NCBI GenBank assembly: GCA_002839445.1
Contig: PGYB01000005.1
Location: 434,001 to 498,000 of the forward strand
DNA length: 64,000 nucleotides
DNA from: Candidatus Riflebacteria bacterium HGW-Riflebacteria-1
Lineage (GTDB): Bacteria; Muiribacteriota; Ozemobacteria; Ozemobacterales; Ozemobacteraceae
Direction: 5' to 3'
Shown here: piece after piece, positions 32,764 to 40,619 of the stretch
Layout of the letters: each line of letters starts with the position of its first letter
Position numbering within the stretch: position 1 is the first letter of the stretch
Position numbers and translations under genes: made by a program
Notes under the pieces: generated by a model
Told to the model about the DNA's origin: nothing
The model's input: only the letters and a program-made list of their open reading frames with translations
Databases searched by the model: none

Positions 32764-32817
32764 AGTAATATAAAATATTACTGGCTAAAACACAAGAAGT
32801 TTTTTGGCTTATGCCAA
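32764..32817 (-). promoter_or_regulatory. Two inverted repeats upstream of DUF5320
   Basis: AGTAATAT-AAA-ATATTACT (32764-32782) is a perfect AT-rich palindrome. TTGGC-TTAT-GCCAA (32804-32817) is a variant of the TGGCATATGCCA operator. Both lie 100-160 bases upstream of the start at 32660. No convincing -35/-10 pair was fixed. The gap 32661-32944 contains no gene. Confidence 0.45.
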
Positions 32818-32944
32818 TTTGAGCTGGCGTCATATCATGATGGCTGCATGATAAAGCTCTTTCGGAAATTATACGAATGACATGGCAGCCGGAGGGCTCA
32901 ACCCGCGGCACCTGCATCGAACTGCTTAAAAAGCAGGTATTCTG

Positions 32945-33256
32945 TTACTTTTTTGCAGACGTTACGCGATTTGTGATCCAGTTCGGGTTGCGGCGACAAT
33001 CCAGAATTGCATAAATGTCTATAGTTTCACTGTTAGTCAAATAGTAAATTGCGAATGGAAAACGCTTTGAAAGCAATCTGAAAAAACCGTCTGCCTTGGC
33101 ATGAATTCCCGCAAAAATTAGCAGAGATCTCACGTCAGACTGAATGGAATCAAGAAAATAGTCTCCGAGGCCTCTCGCCTGGCTTTCGTAAAATCTGAAT
33201 CCTTCTTTTAAATCTTCCTGCGCAGATTCAGAGATCCTTATCTTCACGAAGTTCAT
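32945..33256 (-). CDS. RelE/ParE-type toxin
   Basis: This 103-residue protein has the ParE layout: a helical start (ISESAQEDLKEGFRFYESQ), a middle that leads to RLLSKRFPFAIYYL, and a final strand with AILDCRRNP. The conserved basic and aromatic residues of the family are present. It overlaps the antitoxin gene by 29 bases. ParE toxins poison gyrase, while RelE relatives cleave mRNA; which applies here is not clear. Confidence 0.85.
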   Translation of the reverse strand: MNFVKIRISESAQEDLKEGFRFYESQARGLGDYFLDSIQSDVRSLLIFAGIHAKADGFFRLLSKRFPFAIYYLTNSETIDIYAILDCRRNPNWITNRVTSAKK

Positions 33257-33461
33257 CCTTTAACTTTTTAAAGGCAGTGTCCCAATCAAGAAACTCCAAT
33301 TTCTGATCATCAGCCAGTTTTTTTCTTTCGAGCAGAACGTCACGATGCCACTCAGGAGAAGGCAGATGGCAAGGTTCGCGCGATAAGCTTTGCCAGAGGG
33401 TTTCCATGACTTCGAGCTTGTCTGAAAGCGTCATTTGATCAAGTGGCAGTTCAATCTGCAT
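33228..33461 (-). CDS. Addiction-module antitoxin (TIGR02574 type)
   Basis: This 77-residue protein has the usual start (LPLDQMTLSDKLEVMETLW), the SPEWHRDVL motif and the C-terminal LDWDTAFKKLKDEL. This small antitoxin family is found upstream of ParE/RelE-like toxins, as here. GGAGG lies nine bases before the ATG. Antitoxin and toxin form a coupled operon. Confidence 0.87.
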   Translation of the reverse strand: MQIELPLDQMTLSDKLEVMETLWQSLSREPCHLPSPEWHRDVLLERKKLADDQKLEFLDWDTAFKKLKDELREDKDL

Positions 33462-33597
33462 GAAAACTTACCTCCAGTTGTGATCGTTAATTTTGGCCAG
33501 CAGCATATTTAGGATTTTAGCCTTATCACTAATTAAATGTTAGCATTTCCAGCTGTTGTTGTCCACAAGCCCAGTGCTTGTCACGAGCCAGTGAAAG

Positions 33598-34827
33598 TCA
33601 CTGCGCGAGATCTTTGCTGAGGTCGGGTTCGGTCTGATCCGCTTCGTCAGGATCTGCAAATAGCAGAAAAATCAGAGTAATCGACAGAAAGACGGTTGCC
33701 AGACTCAGATTTATGCTGCTCGAAAATGAGCCGGTACTGTCGGCAAGCCAGCCGCCTGTCGTCGGCCCGACAATAGCTGCCAGGCCATAACCGAGAAAAC
33801 AGATCGGATAAAGGCTGGCAAAGAGCTTAACTCCAAATTTATCGACTATTGTAGAAGCGTAAACGACAAAACAGCTGCCAAAGCCCGCACCAATAAAGAT
33901 CGTTGCCAATAGAAGACTCGTTGACTCGCCGGTGTTTAACAGCAATAAAGCGGCAAATAACAATGTCTGTGACATCAATATTGTGCCTCTTGAGCCGAAC
34001 TTATCGTATATCTGGCCCCAGATCACTCTGCCAAAAATGTTTCCAATGGCGAACAGTGAAATTGAAAGGGTTGCGTGAATTTCGCCCAGACCAAAATCGA
34101 GCATCATCGGCTTTAAATTGCCAATAATCAGCAATCCGGAAAAGGTTCCCGCAAACATGGCCAGAAAGGTTAAGACAAAGGTTCGACTGAGCAGGTGAGG
34201 AAAAAGATCATGATTGTCACTGCGCTCTGCGTTAGTTTTGTGGTTTGGCGGATCTTTGATGAAAAAGCTGGCAACAAAGGCTGTTGAGCCAAACATGGCG
34301 CCCGTAAAGCGGAAAAGCTCAAGGACACTGTAGTTCTGAACGTACAGAAGATACTCCGCGACTGAACTCAGAATTATTGCTCCGCCACCAAAACCAGCAA
34401 CAGCAACTCCAGTGACCAGACCACGGTTCTCCGGAAACCACTTCATGCATGTTGTCAGCGGGCAAACATAGCCGAACCCTATTCCGGTTCCAACAACCAG
34501 TCCATAGCAGAACAGCAGTGAAATGAAGCTGCCGTTGCCATATGAAGCCAGAATATGGCCGGTTGCAAAGAGAATCGAACCAGTCAAAGCTGTTGTTCTT
34601 GGCCCATGGCGGTGCAAAAACTTTCCGGCCGGGATCATGGCTATGGTAAAGACTGCGATGGTCAGGCCAAAAATAGCGCCGCATTGCCCCCGGTTCAACC
34701 CGAATGTTTCAGTCAGTGGCTGGACAAATGAACTCCAGGCATAGATTCCGCCTAGTATCGACTGCAGGATGATGCAGGCAGCAAGAACCACCCACTTTTC
34801 AAAACTTTTTACAGAACTTTGCCTCAT
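33598..34827 (-). CDS. MFS transporter, oxalate/formate antiporter (OFA) family
   Basis: This 409-residue, twelve-helix transporter has the OFA-type start ([13 protein letters not shown]), the [12 protein letters not shown] helix and [13 protein letters not shown] (helices 4-5). This family exchanges small organic anions; the substrate cannot be told. It overlaps the HTH gene upstream by four bases (ATGA), so the two are co-translated, and the HTH protein is probably its regulator. Confidence 0.9.
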   Translation of the reverse strand: MRQSSVKSFEKWVVLAACIILQSILGGIYAWSSFVQPLTETFGLNRGQCGAIFGLTIAVFTIAMIPAGKFLHRHGPRTTALTGSILFATGHILASYGNGSFISLLFCYGLVVGTGIGFGYVCPLTTCMKWFPENRGLVTGVAVAGFGGGAIILSSVAEYLLYVQNYSVLELFRFTGAMFGSTAFVASFFIKDPPNHKTNAERSDNHDLFPHLLSRTFVLTFLAMFAGTFSGLLIIGNLKPMMLDFGLGEIHATLSISLFAIGNIFGRVIWGQIYDKFGSRGTILMSQTLLFAALLLLNTGESTSLLLATIFIGAGFGSCFVVYASTIVDKFGVKLFASLYPICFLGYGLAAIVGPTTGGWLADSTGSFSSSINLSLATVFLSITLIFLLFADPDEADQTEPDLSKDLAQ

Positions 34828-35132
34828 GCGCTATCGATTACTCCAGTGTTTCTAAGTATGATCAGATCAATCAGCTCACGAATGGTCTGTTTGGCTTCTA
34901 TTGGATGTCGCAGGTGCCGGTCTGTATTGATCTGATAAGTATTGCACCTTCCCTTTTTGCTTCTTGTTATGTAGCACTCTGCCGAAAGCTCGGCGATTAT
35001 GTGCTGAACAGCCCGTTCGGTAATACCGACTTTGATTGCTATATCACGCATGCGCATCGAAGGGTTCTGAACAAGGCACAAAAGCACGTGTGAATGATTA
35101 GTCAGAAACGTCCAGCTATTGGGGTTAAACAT
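34824..35132 (-). CDS. Winged-helix regulator
   Basis: This 102-residue winged helix protein has [22 protein letters not shown] as the recognition region and a wing with [10 protein letters not shown]. It looks like the MarR/ArsR-like small regulators that lie before transporters. The promoter at 35169-35198 carries a palindrome in its spacer, which fits autoregulation. No clear Shine-Dalgarno sequence precedes ATG 35132. Confidence 0.82.
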   Translation of the reverse strand: MFNPNSWTFLTNHSHVLLCLVQNPSMRMRDIAIKVGITERAVQHIIAELSAECYITRSKKGRCNTYQINTDRHLRHPIEAKQTIRELIDLIILRNTGVIDSA

Positions 35133-35168
35133 ATATTTTGCTGATTTTCCCGCTGTTGAATTTACGAT

Positions 35169-35198
35169 ATATAATACGCGAAGATAACTTCGTATGTC
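35169..35198 (-). promoter_or_regulatory. Promoter and operator of the HTH-MFS operon
   Basis: On the minus strand TTGACA (35198-35193), an 18-base spacer and TATTAT (35174-35169). The spacer contains ATACGAAG-TTAT-CTTCGCGTAT, an inverted repeat with one extra base pair in one arm, well placed for a repressor. Confidence 0.65.
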
Positions 35199-35385
35199 AA
35201 TGGCGGCTTGCTTTGAGTTTTCCCGGTGCTCTAGATCTGCATCATGGCATGATTTTGCCCGAGAATGAACCGCACATTGCCTTATCCTGCAGCATACGAT
35301 GATTATCAGCGTCCGCTGTACCTTTGTTTTAGCTTGACGGCAAGGGGTTCTGCTGGTAACTCTTATAGAGGAGACTGCAGGACTA

Positions 35386-36177
35386 ATGCTCAGGCGACCT
35401 CTTAAAATCAGCTTTCTCGTCGATGACAGCCCGGGGCCTGGTTGTCAGGCCGAGCACGGTTTGTCGATTTTTATCGACGCCGACATAAAAATCCTTTTTG
35501 ATGCCGGTCAGAGCCGCCTTTTTCTGGAAAATGCCGCCCGTCTCGGCGTCAATCCAGCCTCCGCCGATTGCCTGGTGCTCAGTCACGGCCATTATGACCA
35601 TGGCAACGGCTTTGAATACATGGCCGGCAAGAAACTGATCTGTCACCCAGGCAGCTTTATCCGCCGTTTCCGCAGCCAAAAATCTGCCTACATCGGTCTA
35701 AAATATGACCAGCAGTTTGCCCAGAAAAATTTCGATCTGGTCTTGAGTGCACAGCCGCTAAAACTCTCAGAATCAGTGCTGTTTCTCGGCGAAATCCCGC
35801 GCACCAATTCCTTTGAATCAAAACAGACGACATTTGTCAGTGAAGACGATACTCCAGACTTCGTTGTTGATGATTCAGCGCTGCTTATCGATACGCCAGA
35901 AGGTTTGATAATTATCGTCGGCTGCGGCCATTCCGGCATCTGTAACATCATCAATTATGCCAGAAAACTTACTGGTAAAAGCAGGATTGCGGCAGTAGTC
36001 GGCGGTTTTCACTTAAAAGAAGACAGCCCGGTTGTTCAGCCGACAATTGATTATCTGCTTGCTGCCGATATTGGCGTGCTGATGCCATGTCATTGCGTTG
36101 ACACCAACATTATCAGGCTATTTAACACGATTTGTAACTGCGAAGCCGTTTTTGCCGGAAGAATCAAGGAGTTCTGA
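35386..36177 (+). CDS. MBL-fold metallohydrolase (DHPPP-synthase-like)
   Basis: This 263-residue metallo-beta-lactamase-fold protein has the metal motif SHGHYDHG (about residues 65-72), a later GCGHSGICN and VVGGFHL, and the final PCHC turn. This pattern matches the branch annotated as 7,8-dihydropterin-6-methyl-4-(beta-D-ribofuranosyl)-aminobenzene-5'-phosphate synthase relatives, whose true substrates are mostly unknown. GAGGAG lies 12 bases before ATG 35386, with AGGA closer. The neighbour on the right is convergent. Confidence 0.88.
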   Translation: MLRRPLKISFLVDDSPGPGCQAEHGLSIFIDADIKILFDAGQSRLFLENAARLGVNPASADCLVLSHGHYDHGNGFEYMAGKKLICHPGSFIRRFRSQKSAYIGLKYDQQFAQKNFDLVLSAQPLKLSESVLFLGEIPRTNSFESKQTTFVSEDDTPDFVVDDSALLIDTPEGLIIIVGCGHSGICNIINYARKLTGKSRIAAVVGGFHLKEDSPVVQPTIDYLLAADIGVLMPCHCVDTNIIRLFNTICNCEAVFAGRIKEF

Positions 36178-36196
36178 CGACATTACTGGCAGAGGA

Positions 36197-36946
36197 CTAT
36201 GCTGCCATCACATCGAATTCTTCGACCCAGCCGTGGCCGCTTTCGTCGATCCAGCGGAGATCTTCGTTGCGAACGAGTTTGACTCTGGCAGGAACCATCA
36301 GCTCGGGATATTTCTGCTTAACCGCAATATTCTGCGGTTCGCCGCGTTTGCCCGGTACACATAGCCAGTCGGTATAAACTTTTCTGGTCTGGGTCTGATC
36401 GAGAATATTGGCCAGCCAGGTGCCGTATGTGTGCGTGCCATACCAGTTTCGTGACCAGACATATTCGACCTTGATGCCATGAGCAAGCAGAACGTCGGCG
36501 ACAAAAGATTCGTTCTCGCACAGGCAGTAAATCAGAGTCAGCGTTTTTTCTGATCCCCAGACGCGCAGCTTGTATTCAAAACACTTGCCGCTATAATCGA
36601 GATTGTCGCAAATACGGTTAGGCTTTTCGATCTGCCCCAATTCTCTGAATGCAATCACTTCAAAGCTGCCATGCATGCCGCAGTCTTCTGGTTCGAGATC
36701 GTGCCCTGCCGAAAATTCCTGGTAAAAATTTACATCTGTGTGAATATACAGATCTGGCTCGTTTTGCAAAATGGCATTCTCAGCCGATTCTGCCGCTGGC
36801 GACTGCACGCCCTCGACTCTTTCGCTCCAGAGTTTGCGCCCCGAAGCAAAGTAGTCGATATCGCTTAAATCAGTGCCAGAAGACGGATAATAACAGATGC
36901 AGCTGTATTTTTTCAGTTCATCGGCCAGAGATTGTGTGCTCGTCAT
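36197..36946 (-). CDS. Protein of unknown function (249 aa)
   Basis: This is a soluble, acidic alpha/beta protein without a signal peptide. Notable segments are CICYYPSSGTDLSDIDYF at the start, DLYIHTDVNFYQ near 65, and CLCENESFVADVLLAHGI near 145. I do not recognise a family. The YYPSSGTDLSDI start resembles a nucleotide-binding or methyltransferase-like strand-loop, but this is weak. AAAGGAAA lies near the start. It is convergent with the MBL gene (19 bases between stops). Confidence 0.65.
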   Translation of the reverse strand: MTSTQSLADELKKYSCICYYPSSGTDLSDIDYFASGRKLWSERVEGVQSPAAESAENAILQNEPDLYIHTDVNFYQEFSAGHDLEPEDCGMHGSFEVIAFRELGQIEKPNRICDNLDYSGKCFEYKLRVWGSEKTLTLIYCLCENESFVADVLLAHGIKVEYVWSRNWYGTHTYGTWLANILDQTQTRKVYTDWLCVPGKRGEPQNIAVKQKYPELMVPARVKLVRNEDLRWIDESGHGWVEEFDVMAA

Positions 36947-37141
36947 ACTGATTCATTTCCTTTCGGCAAGCCTGATAATGATAGCAAAAGCCACCGCGTT
37001 GGAGTAAAATTTTCTTAGATCAACAGGCAAATTTTGTATAAAAGCTCGTTCAAATTTTACAAGGCTCGTAGACCGAATCCTCAGAATCGAACTTGAACAA
37101 TGCGCCTTTATATAGAACAAATTGCAAAATTAGATTCCATT

Positions 37142-37236
37142 GAGATTGCTTCGTCGCTGTGCTCCTCGCAATGACAGGTCTAGACTTTGTTTTGTCATTG
37201 CGACTGCGAGGCATAGCCGAAGCAGGAAACAATCTC
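37142..37236. repeat. Dispersed TGTCATTGCGAG inverted repeat, copy 3
   Basis: The left arm begins GAGATTGCTTCGTCG and ends CTCGCAATGACA; the right arm begins TGTCATTGCGA and ends CAATCTC, forming a near-complete inverted repeat of about 95 bases. This copy is the most symmetric of the three. The 420-base gap 36947-37366 holds this repeat and the DsrE promoter, and no gene. Confidence 0.8.
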
Positions 37237-37279
37237 AAATTTGCAGAATATTGCAAGTTCTTCTATAGAATCAAATTTC

Positions 37280-37308
37280 TTGTGTTTGTGGCATATGCTA
37301 CATATTAT
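37280..37308 (+). promoter_or_regulatory. Promoter of the DsrE gene with palindrome in the spacer
   Basis: TTGTGT (37280-37285), a 17-base spacer and TATTAT (37303-37308). The palindrome TGTGGCATATGCTACA (37287-37302) fills the spacer. The distance from the palindrome centre to the -10 is 8.5 bases, the same as in the DUF134 promoter at 25959-25987. Confidence 0.65.
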
Positions 37309-37366
37309 TACATCTGAATCACATAATGCAAGTTTGCCATTGCAATAAATTTAACAGGAGAAATTT

Positions 37367-37723
37367 ATGAAAGTGCTGATTATCTTTAACCATGCGCCTT
37401 ACGACGGAACCGACGTGACCTGGAACGGCCTGCGCCTGGCCGGGCAGCTTCAGGCGACCGGGCAGGAAGTCAGAATCTTTCTGATGAATGACTCGGTTGA
37501 TATGGCCCGCGACATCTGCAAACCACCGGCAGGCTACGACCAGGATCTTTCCCAGATGCTCAAAGAGCTTATCGCAAAGGGCGTTCCCGTGAAGGTTTGC
37601 GGAACCTGCATGGCTCGCTGCGGCATTCACAAGAACCAGCCATACTTTGCCGGTGCCGAAAAATCGACAATGGCGGCTTTGGCTGAATGGGTTGTTGGCA
37701 GCGACAAGGTGTTAACCTTTTAA
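37367..37723 (+). CDS. DsrE-family sulfur-relay-like protein
   Basis: This 118-residue DsrE/F fold protein starts with MKVLIIFNHAPYDGTDVTWN, has the helix GLRLAGQLQATGQEV, and carries CGTCMARCG (C78, C81, C85) where DsrE proteins carry their active cysteine. C51 is another candidate. The family handles protein-bound persulfide or small redox groups. AGGAG lies seven bases before the ATG. The promoter shares its operator with the DUF134 operon, which suggests a link to iron-sulfur metabolism. Confidence 0.88.
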   Translation: MKVLIIFNHAPYDGTDVTWNGLRLAGQLQATGQEVRIFLMNDSVDMARDICKPPAGYDQDLSQMLKELIAKGVPVKVCGTCMARCGIHKNQPYFAGAEKSTMAALAEWVVGSDKVLTF

Positions 37724-37753
37724 TCTTTATCACCGTGAATGCTGATCATAAAC

Positions 37754-37790
37754 AAAAGCCCCTCAGAAAAAAATCTGAGGGGGCTTTTAA
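37754..37790. terminator. Bidirectional terminator between DsrE and TadG genes
   Basis: AAAAGCCCCTCAG and CTGAGGGGGCTTTT form a strong stem with an A-rich loop and T-runs on both strands. It follows both convergent genes. Confidence 0.9.
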
Positions 37791-37812
37791 TGGCTGTGAA
37801 AGCGATATATTG

Positions 37813-39408
37813 CTAATTAACTGTTCCCGGTTTTACTATGTAGCGTATAAACTTGCCGCGCACCTGACCGGGCATTACCGGGCCAAGGTCGCCTTTGTCA
37901 CCGGTGTCGTAGTTTGTGCCGTCTCTTACGTAGTCTCCTTCGTCAAGCAGTTCAAACTCGGCAAAGCCGGTTACCCTGACCGAAGAACGGTATGTGTAGC
38001 TGGCTAAGCCAATAACTCCGTTTGGATTATCGGTGGCCACAAGGTCGTAAATGGTGGTCGCGGTGGCGTAAGCCGGGTTGTTGGTCTTGACGTTACCAGG
38101 GATGTCGGTGATCGGAACTATAACATTCTTAGGAGTTTCAGGATTGTCTTGGAGTCGATAGCTTACCGCTGCAGCTGTTGGTGCCGATGCATTGCCGTTT
38201 TCTGGCAGAATCATCTGGCCATATTCGACCGCCGCGCTGTAGCCGTATTTGAAGAAATCGAGATACTGCGAAGCGTTGGTTGAGATGTTGTCGGGGTCGA
38301 TGCGCCCAAAACTTAACTTGGGCATCCCGACGGTATTGTCGACAGCGTAGTCAGCGCCGAGATACATGGCATAAACGGTTGCCGTTTTGTCCTTTTTATC
38401 TTCCACCGGGGCTTGTGTCAGTCGGAAATTAAGAAAGCCGATGATCTCTATTTTGTCGCTCTGGCCATTGACAAAATTCCTCACAACAGGAATCCGCATG
38501 TCGAGCAGGTTATTGTCGAAGCGGTACTGTACTCCTTCAACAGTAGCTCCAACCATGTTACCGGTTTCAGAGTAAATCATATCGCCAATACTCAGCGGTT
38601 CGTTGTAACTGGCAATACCAAATTTGTTGCCGTATTTAATGCGGTCTAAGTAGTCATTGGCACCACCAGCATGGTCTCCGTCGATGTCTAGGCAGCCAAA
38701 GTTACCGGGTGTAATCGTTTCTTTACCATCAGATTGTTTCAGGATATAGATTGTATTCGAAGCAAAGCCAAATTCTATGGTGTCGGTTGCAACTATTGGC
38801 ACTACGCCCCATGGCGCAAGACCACCGCCGAACGGGTCCATTGGTTTCTCGCCGAGCTTGATTATATACTCCTTGCCAACGGTGAATTCTTCGTCTGAAT
38901 CGAAAAGCTCGCAGCGGTATTTAGTGGGACTGACATCTTTGGTCGGCCCGTGCGGAATACCCAGAGGGATGATAGTGCCGAGATCGCCGACGTCGCTTCG
39001 CGAGGCGCCTACGTCACTCGACTTTATGTCAATAACTTGCGCAAAGAAAAGGCCTACCTTCTTGTTTGATTTTACAAGAAGCTGGTTATTGCTTGGAAAG
39101 TCGATGTCCACAACGGCAACATCTTCGTCTGAATAGCCGTTTGATTTAATTACATCGCGAACGTGCTGGCGAATTAATCCCTTTTCTGTTTCGTTGAGAA
39201 TGTGCTTTCCCCCGCTTTTAATCTGCATCATTCTGTCGAAACCGGCTTTCCAGCCGGCATCAATCGCTGTCTGCAGCCGGGCCTGCTCAAGATATAGGTA
39301 GCCTATATCGGTGACCAGCGCTGTAACTGCCAGAAGCACAATGCCAAAAGCGGCGGTCATAACCATAACCGATCCTGACCGGGTTCTCTTTTTGTTTCTA
39401 TTATCCAT
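37813..39408 (-). CDS. TadG-like pilus-assembly protein
   Basis: This 531-residue protein starts with a basic segment and a TadG-type hydrophobic helix (SGSVMVMTAAFGIVLLAV, residues 12-29) followed by a helix with Ala/Gln-rich pseudopilin character (LYLEQARLQTAIDAGWKAG). The rest is a large periplasmic beta-rich domain (150-531) without a von Willebrand motif that I can see. GGAGG lies five bases before the ATG. It is the last gene after two TadE genes and the giant protein. A role in an envelope-spanning Tad-like structure is inferred from family and context; no TadA, TadB, TadC or CpaB gene is in the window. Confidence 0.8.
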   Translation of the reverse strand: MDNRNKKRTRSGSVMVMTAAFGIVLLAVTALVTDIGYLYLEQARLQTAIDAGWKAGFDRMMQIKSGGKHILNETEKGLIRQHVRDVIKSNGYSDEDVAVVDIDFPSNNQLLVKSNKKVGLFFAQVIDIKSSDVGASRSDVGDLGTIIPLGIPHGPTKDVSPTKYRCELFDSDEEFTVGKEYIIKLGEKPMDPFGGGLAPWGVVPIVATDTIEFGFASNTIYILKQSDGKETITPGNFGCLDIDGDHAGGANDYLDRIKYGNKFGIASYNEPLSIGDMIYSETGNMVGATVEGVQYRFDNNLLDMRIPVVRNFVNGQSDKIEIIGFLNFRLTQAPVEDKKDKTATVYAMYLGADYAVDNTVGMPKLSFGRIDPDNISTNASQYLDFFKYGYSAAVEYGQMILPENGNASAPTAAAVSYRLQDNPETPKNVIVPITDIPGNVKTNNPAYATATTIYDLVATDNPNGVIGLASYTYRSSVRVTGFAEFELLDEGDYVRDGTNYDTGDKGDLGPVMPGQVRGKFIRYIVKPGTVN

Positions 39409-39442
39409 ACCAACCTCCAGTATCCATGCCTACCTTGAAAAG

Positions 39443-39916
39443 CTATTCTTTTTGTGCTGCTATGACCGAGGCTGTTATTGTGATTTTGCCATCACCGTTC
39501 GATCCTCCGACCAGTGAACCTAAAAACGGTGTCATCAGGGTCATCTTGTAAGCAGCCGAAATTGAAACTGTTTTAGAAGCTGTGCCAACGCCTTCAAATA
39601 AAATGGTCTCGTAGTTTTCGCGCGGCATTGCCGGTGAGCGATATTTCCAGAATTCGCTCTGAACGCTGTAAACATCCGGTTGTGCTTCTGTTCCAAGTTG
39701 CACATGTGTTTCAGGGGTAAAAAGGTTTCTTGCAATCAGCGGGCTTAGTCTTTTTATAGCCGCCCTGGAAGCTTTGTTACATTGGTAGTTGAGAGTCGAC
39801 CAGCTGTGCAGAAGTCGCCCAAAGTCAAAGATGCCGATTATTACCAGCAGGAATATCGGCAGAACCAGAGCCATCTCAACTACCGCCTGACCTCTGCTTT
39901 TTGCATGCTTTCTCAT
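39443..39916 (-). CDS. TadE-family pseudopilin
   Basis: This 157-residue protein has the TadE start RGQAVVEMALVLPIFLLVI, containing the conserved Glu after the basic N-terminus and one membrane helix, then DFGRLLHSW and a small periplasmic domain. TadE proteins are minor pseudopilins of Flp/Tad pili, processed by TadV. It lies seven bases after the first TadE gene and 34 bases before TadG. Confidence 0.87.
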   Translation of the reverse strand: MRKHAKSRGQAVVEMALVLPIFLLVIIGIFDFGRLLHSWSTLNYQCNKASRAAIKRLSPLIARNLFTPETHVQLGTEAQPDVYSVQSEFWKYRSPAMPRENYETILFEGVGTASKTVSISAAYKMTLMTPFLGSLVGGSNGDGKITITASVIAAQKE

Positions 39917-39923
39917 GGTTAGC

Positions 39924-40355
39924 TCACTTTAACTTGGTATAGACATGCTGCGGAAATTTGTAAGAAGCGAGGGCCGCGAGTTTTATGCTTGGCGCGCCTG
40001 TGATTCCCGAAAGCATCGTCTGGTAGAATGGCGTGTATGTCGGCGAGTCGTAACTGATGCGTATTCTTAAAACCGTTCCGCCACTCGGCAGCGCGACCTG
40101 CTCAGGGGTGGTTATTTTAAAAGTGTCCTGCGACCACCATCCCGGCTTACGCCCATTAATGTAATTCGTTATTTCCTGATTTACTGTGATGTTGTTATCT
40201 GCTGCCCACTGGGCAGAATCATTCGCGATCTGCTGCAGGGTGAGAGAGTTGTAAAAAGCAAAGCCAAAGTCGATAATCCCGCCGACAATAACCAGAAGAA
40301 AAAACGGGAACAGCAAAGCCATTTCAGCAATGGCCTGACCTTTTTTTCTGCGCAT
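39924..40355 (-). CDS. TadE-family pseudopilin
   Basis: This 143-residue protein starts KGQAIAEMALLFPFFLLVIVG, followed by IIDFGFAFYNSLTLQQIAND, a standard TadE N-terminus. The C-terminal part is a short beta domain. AGGAG lies seven bases upstream. The 264-base gap before it (40356-40619) contains no gene; it holds small hairpins, for example GACCCGC/GCGGTC, and a TATAGT-like -10, so an internal promoter is possible. Confidence 0.87.
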   Translation of the reverse strand: MRRKKGQAIAEMALLFPFFLLVIVGGIIDFGFAFYNSLTLQQIANDSAQWAADNNITVNQEITNYINGRKPGWWSQDTFKITTPEQVALPSGGTVLRIRISYDSPTYTPFYQTMLSGITGAPSIKLAALASYKFPQHVYTKLK

Positions 40356-40619
40356 AAAATCACTCCTGTACCTTTTACTATATAACCAAGCAAGAATTGT
40401 TCCATTGTAGAGAGTAGATGCAGAGCGAGTTATATGAACTGCTGCGGTAGGTTTGCCGCACAGCGAGTTGAGGTATAAAGACCGCTAATTCGCGGGTCAT
40501 AAGCTATTCTAAATGCCATTTCCCTTTATCTTGTACCGCCTCAAATAGTTTAATCTCTTTGCAGATGCAGATTTGAGATTTTGCCAAGACTGGTCTGCCA
40601 GAACTGAACTAGCCTGGAA

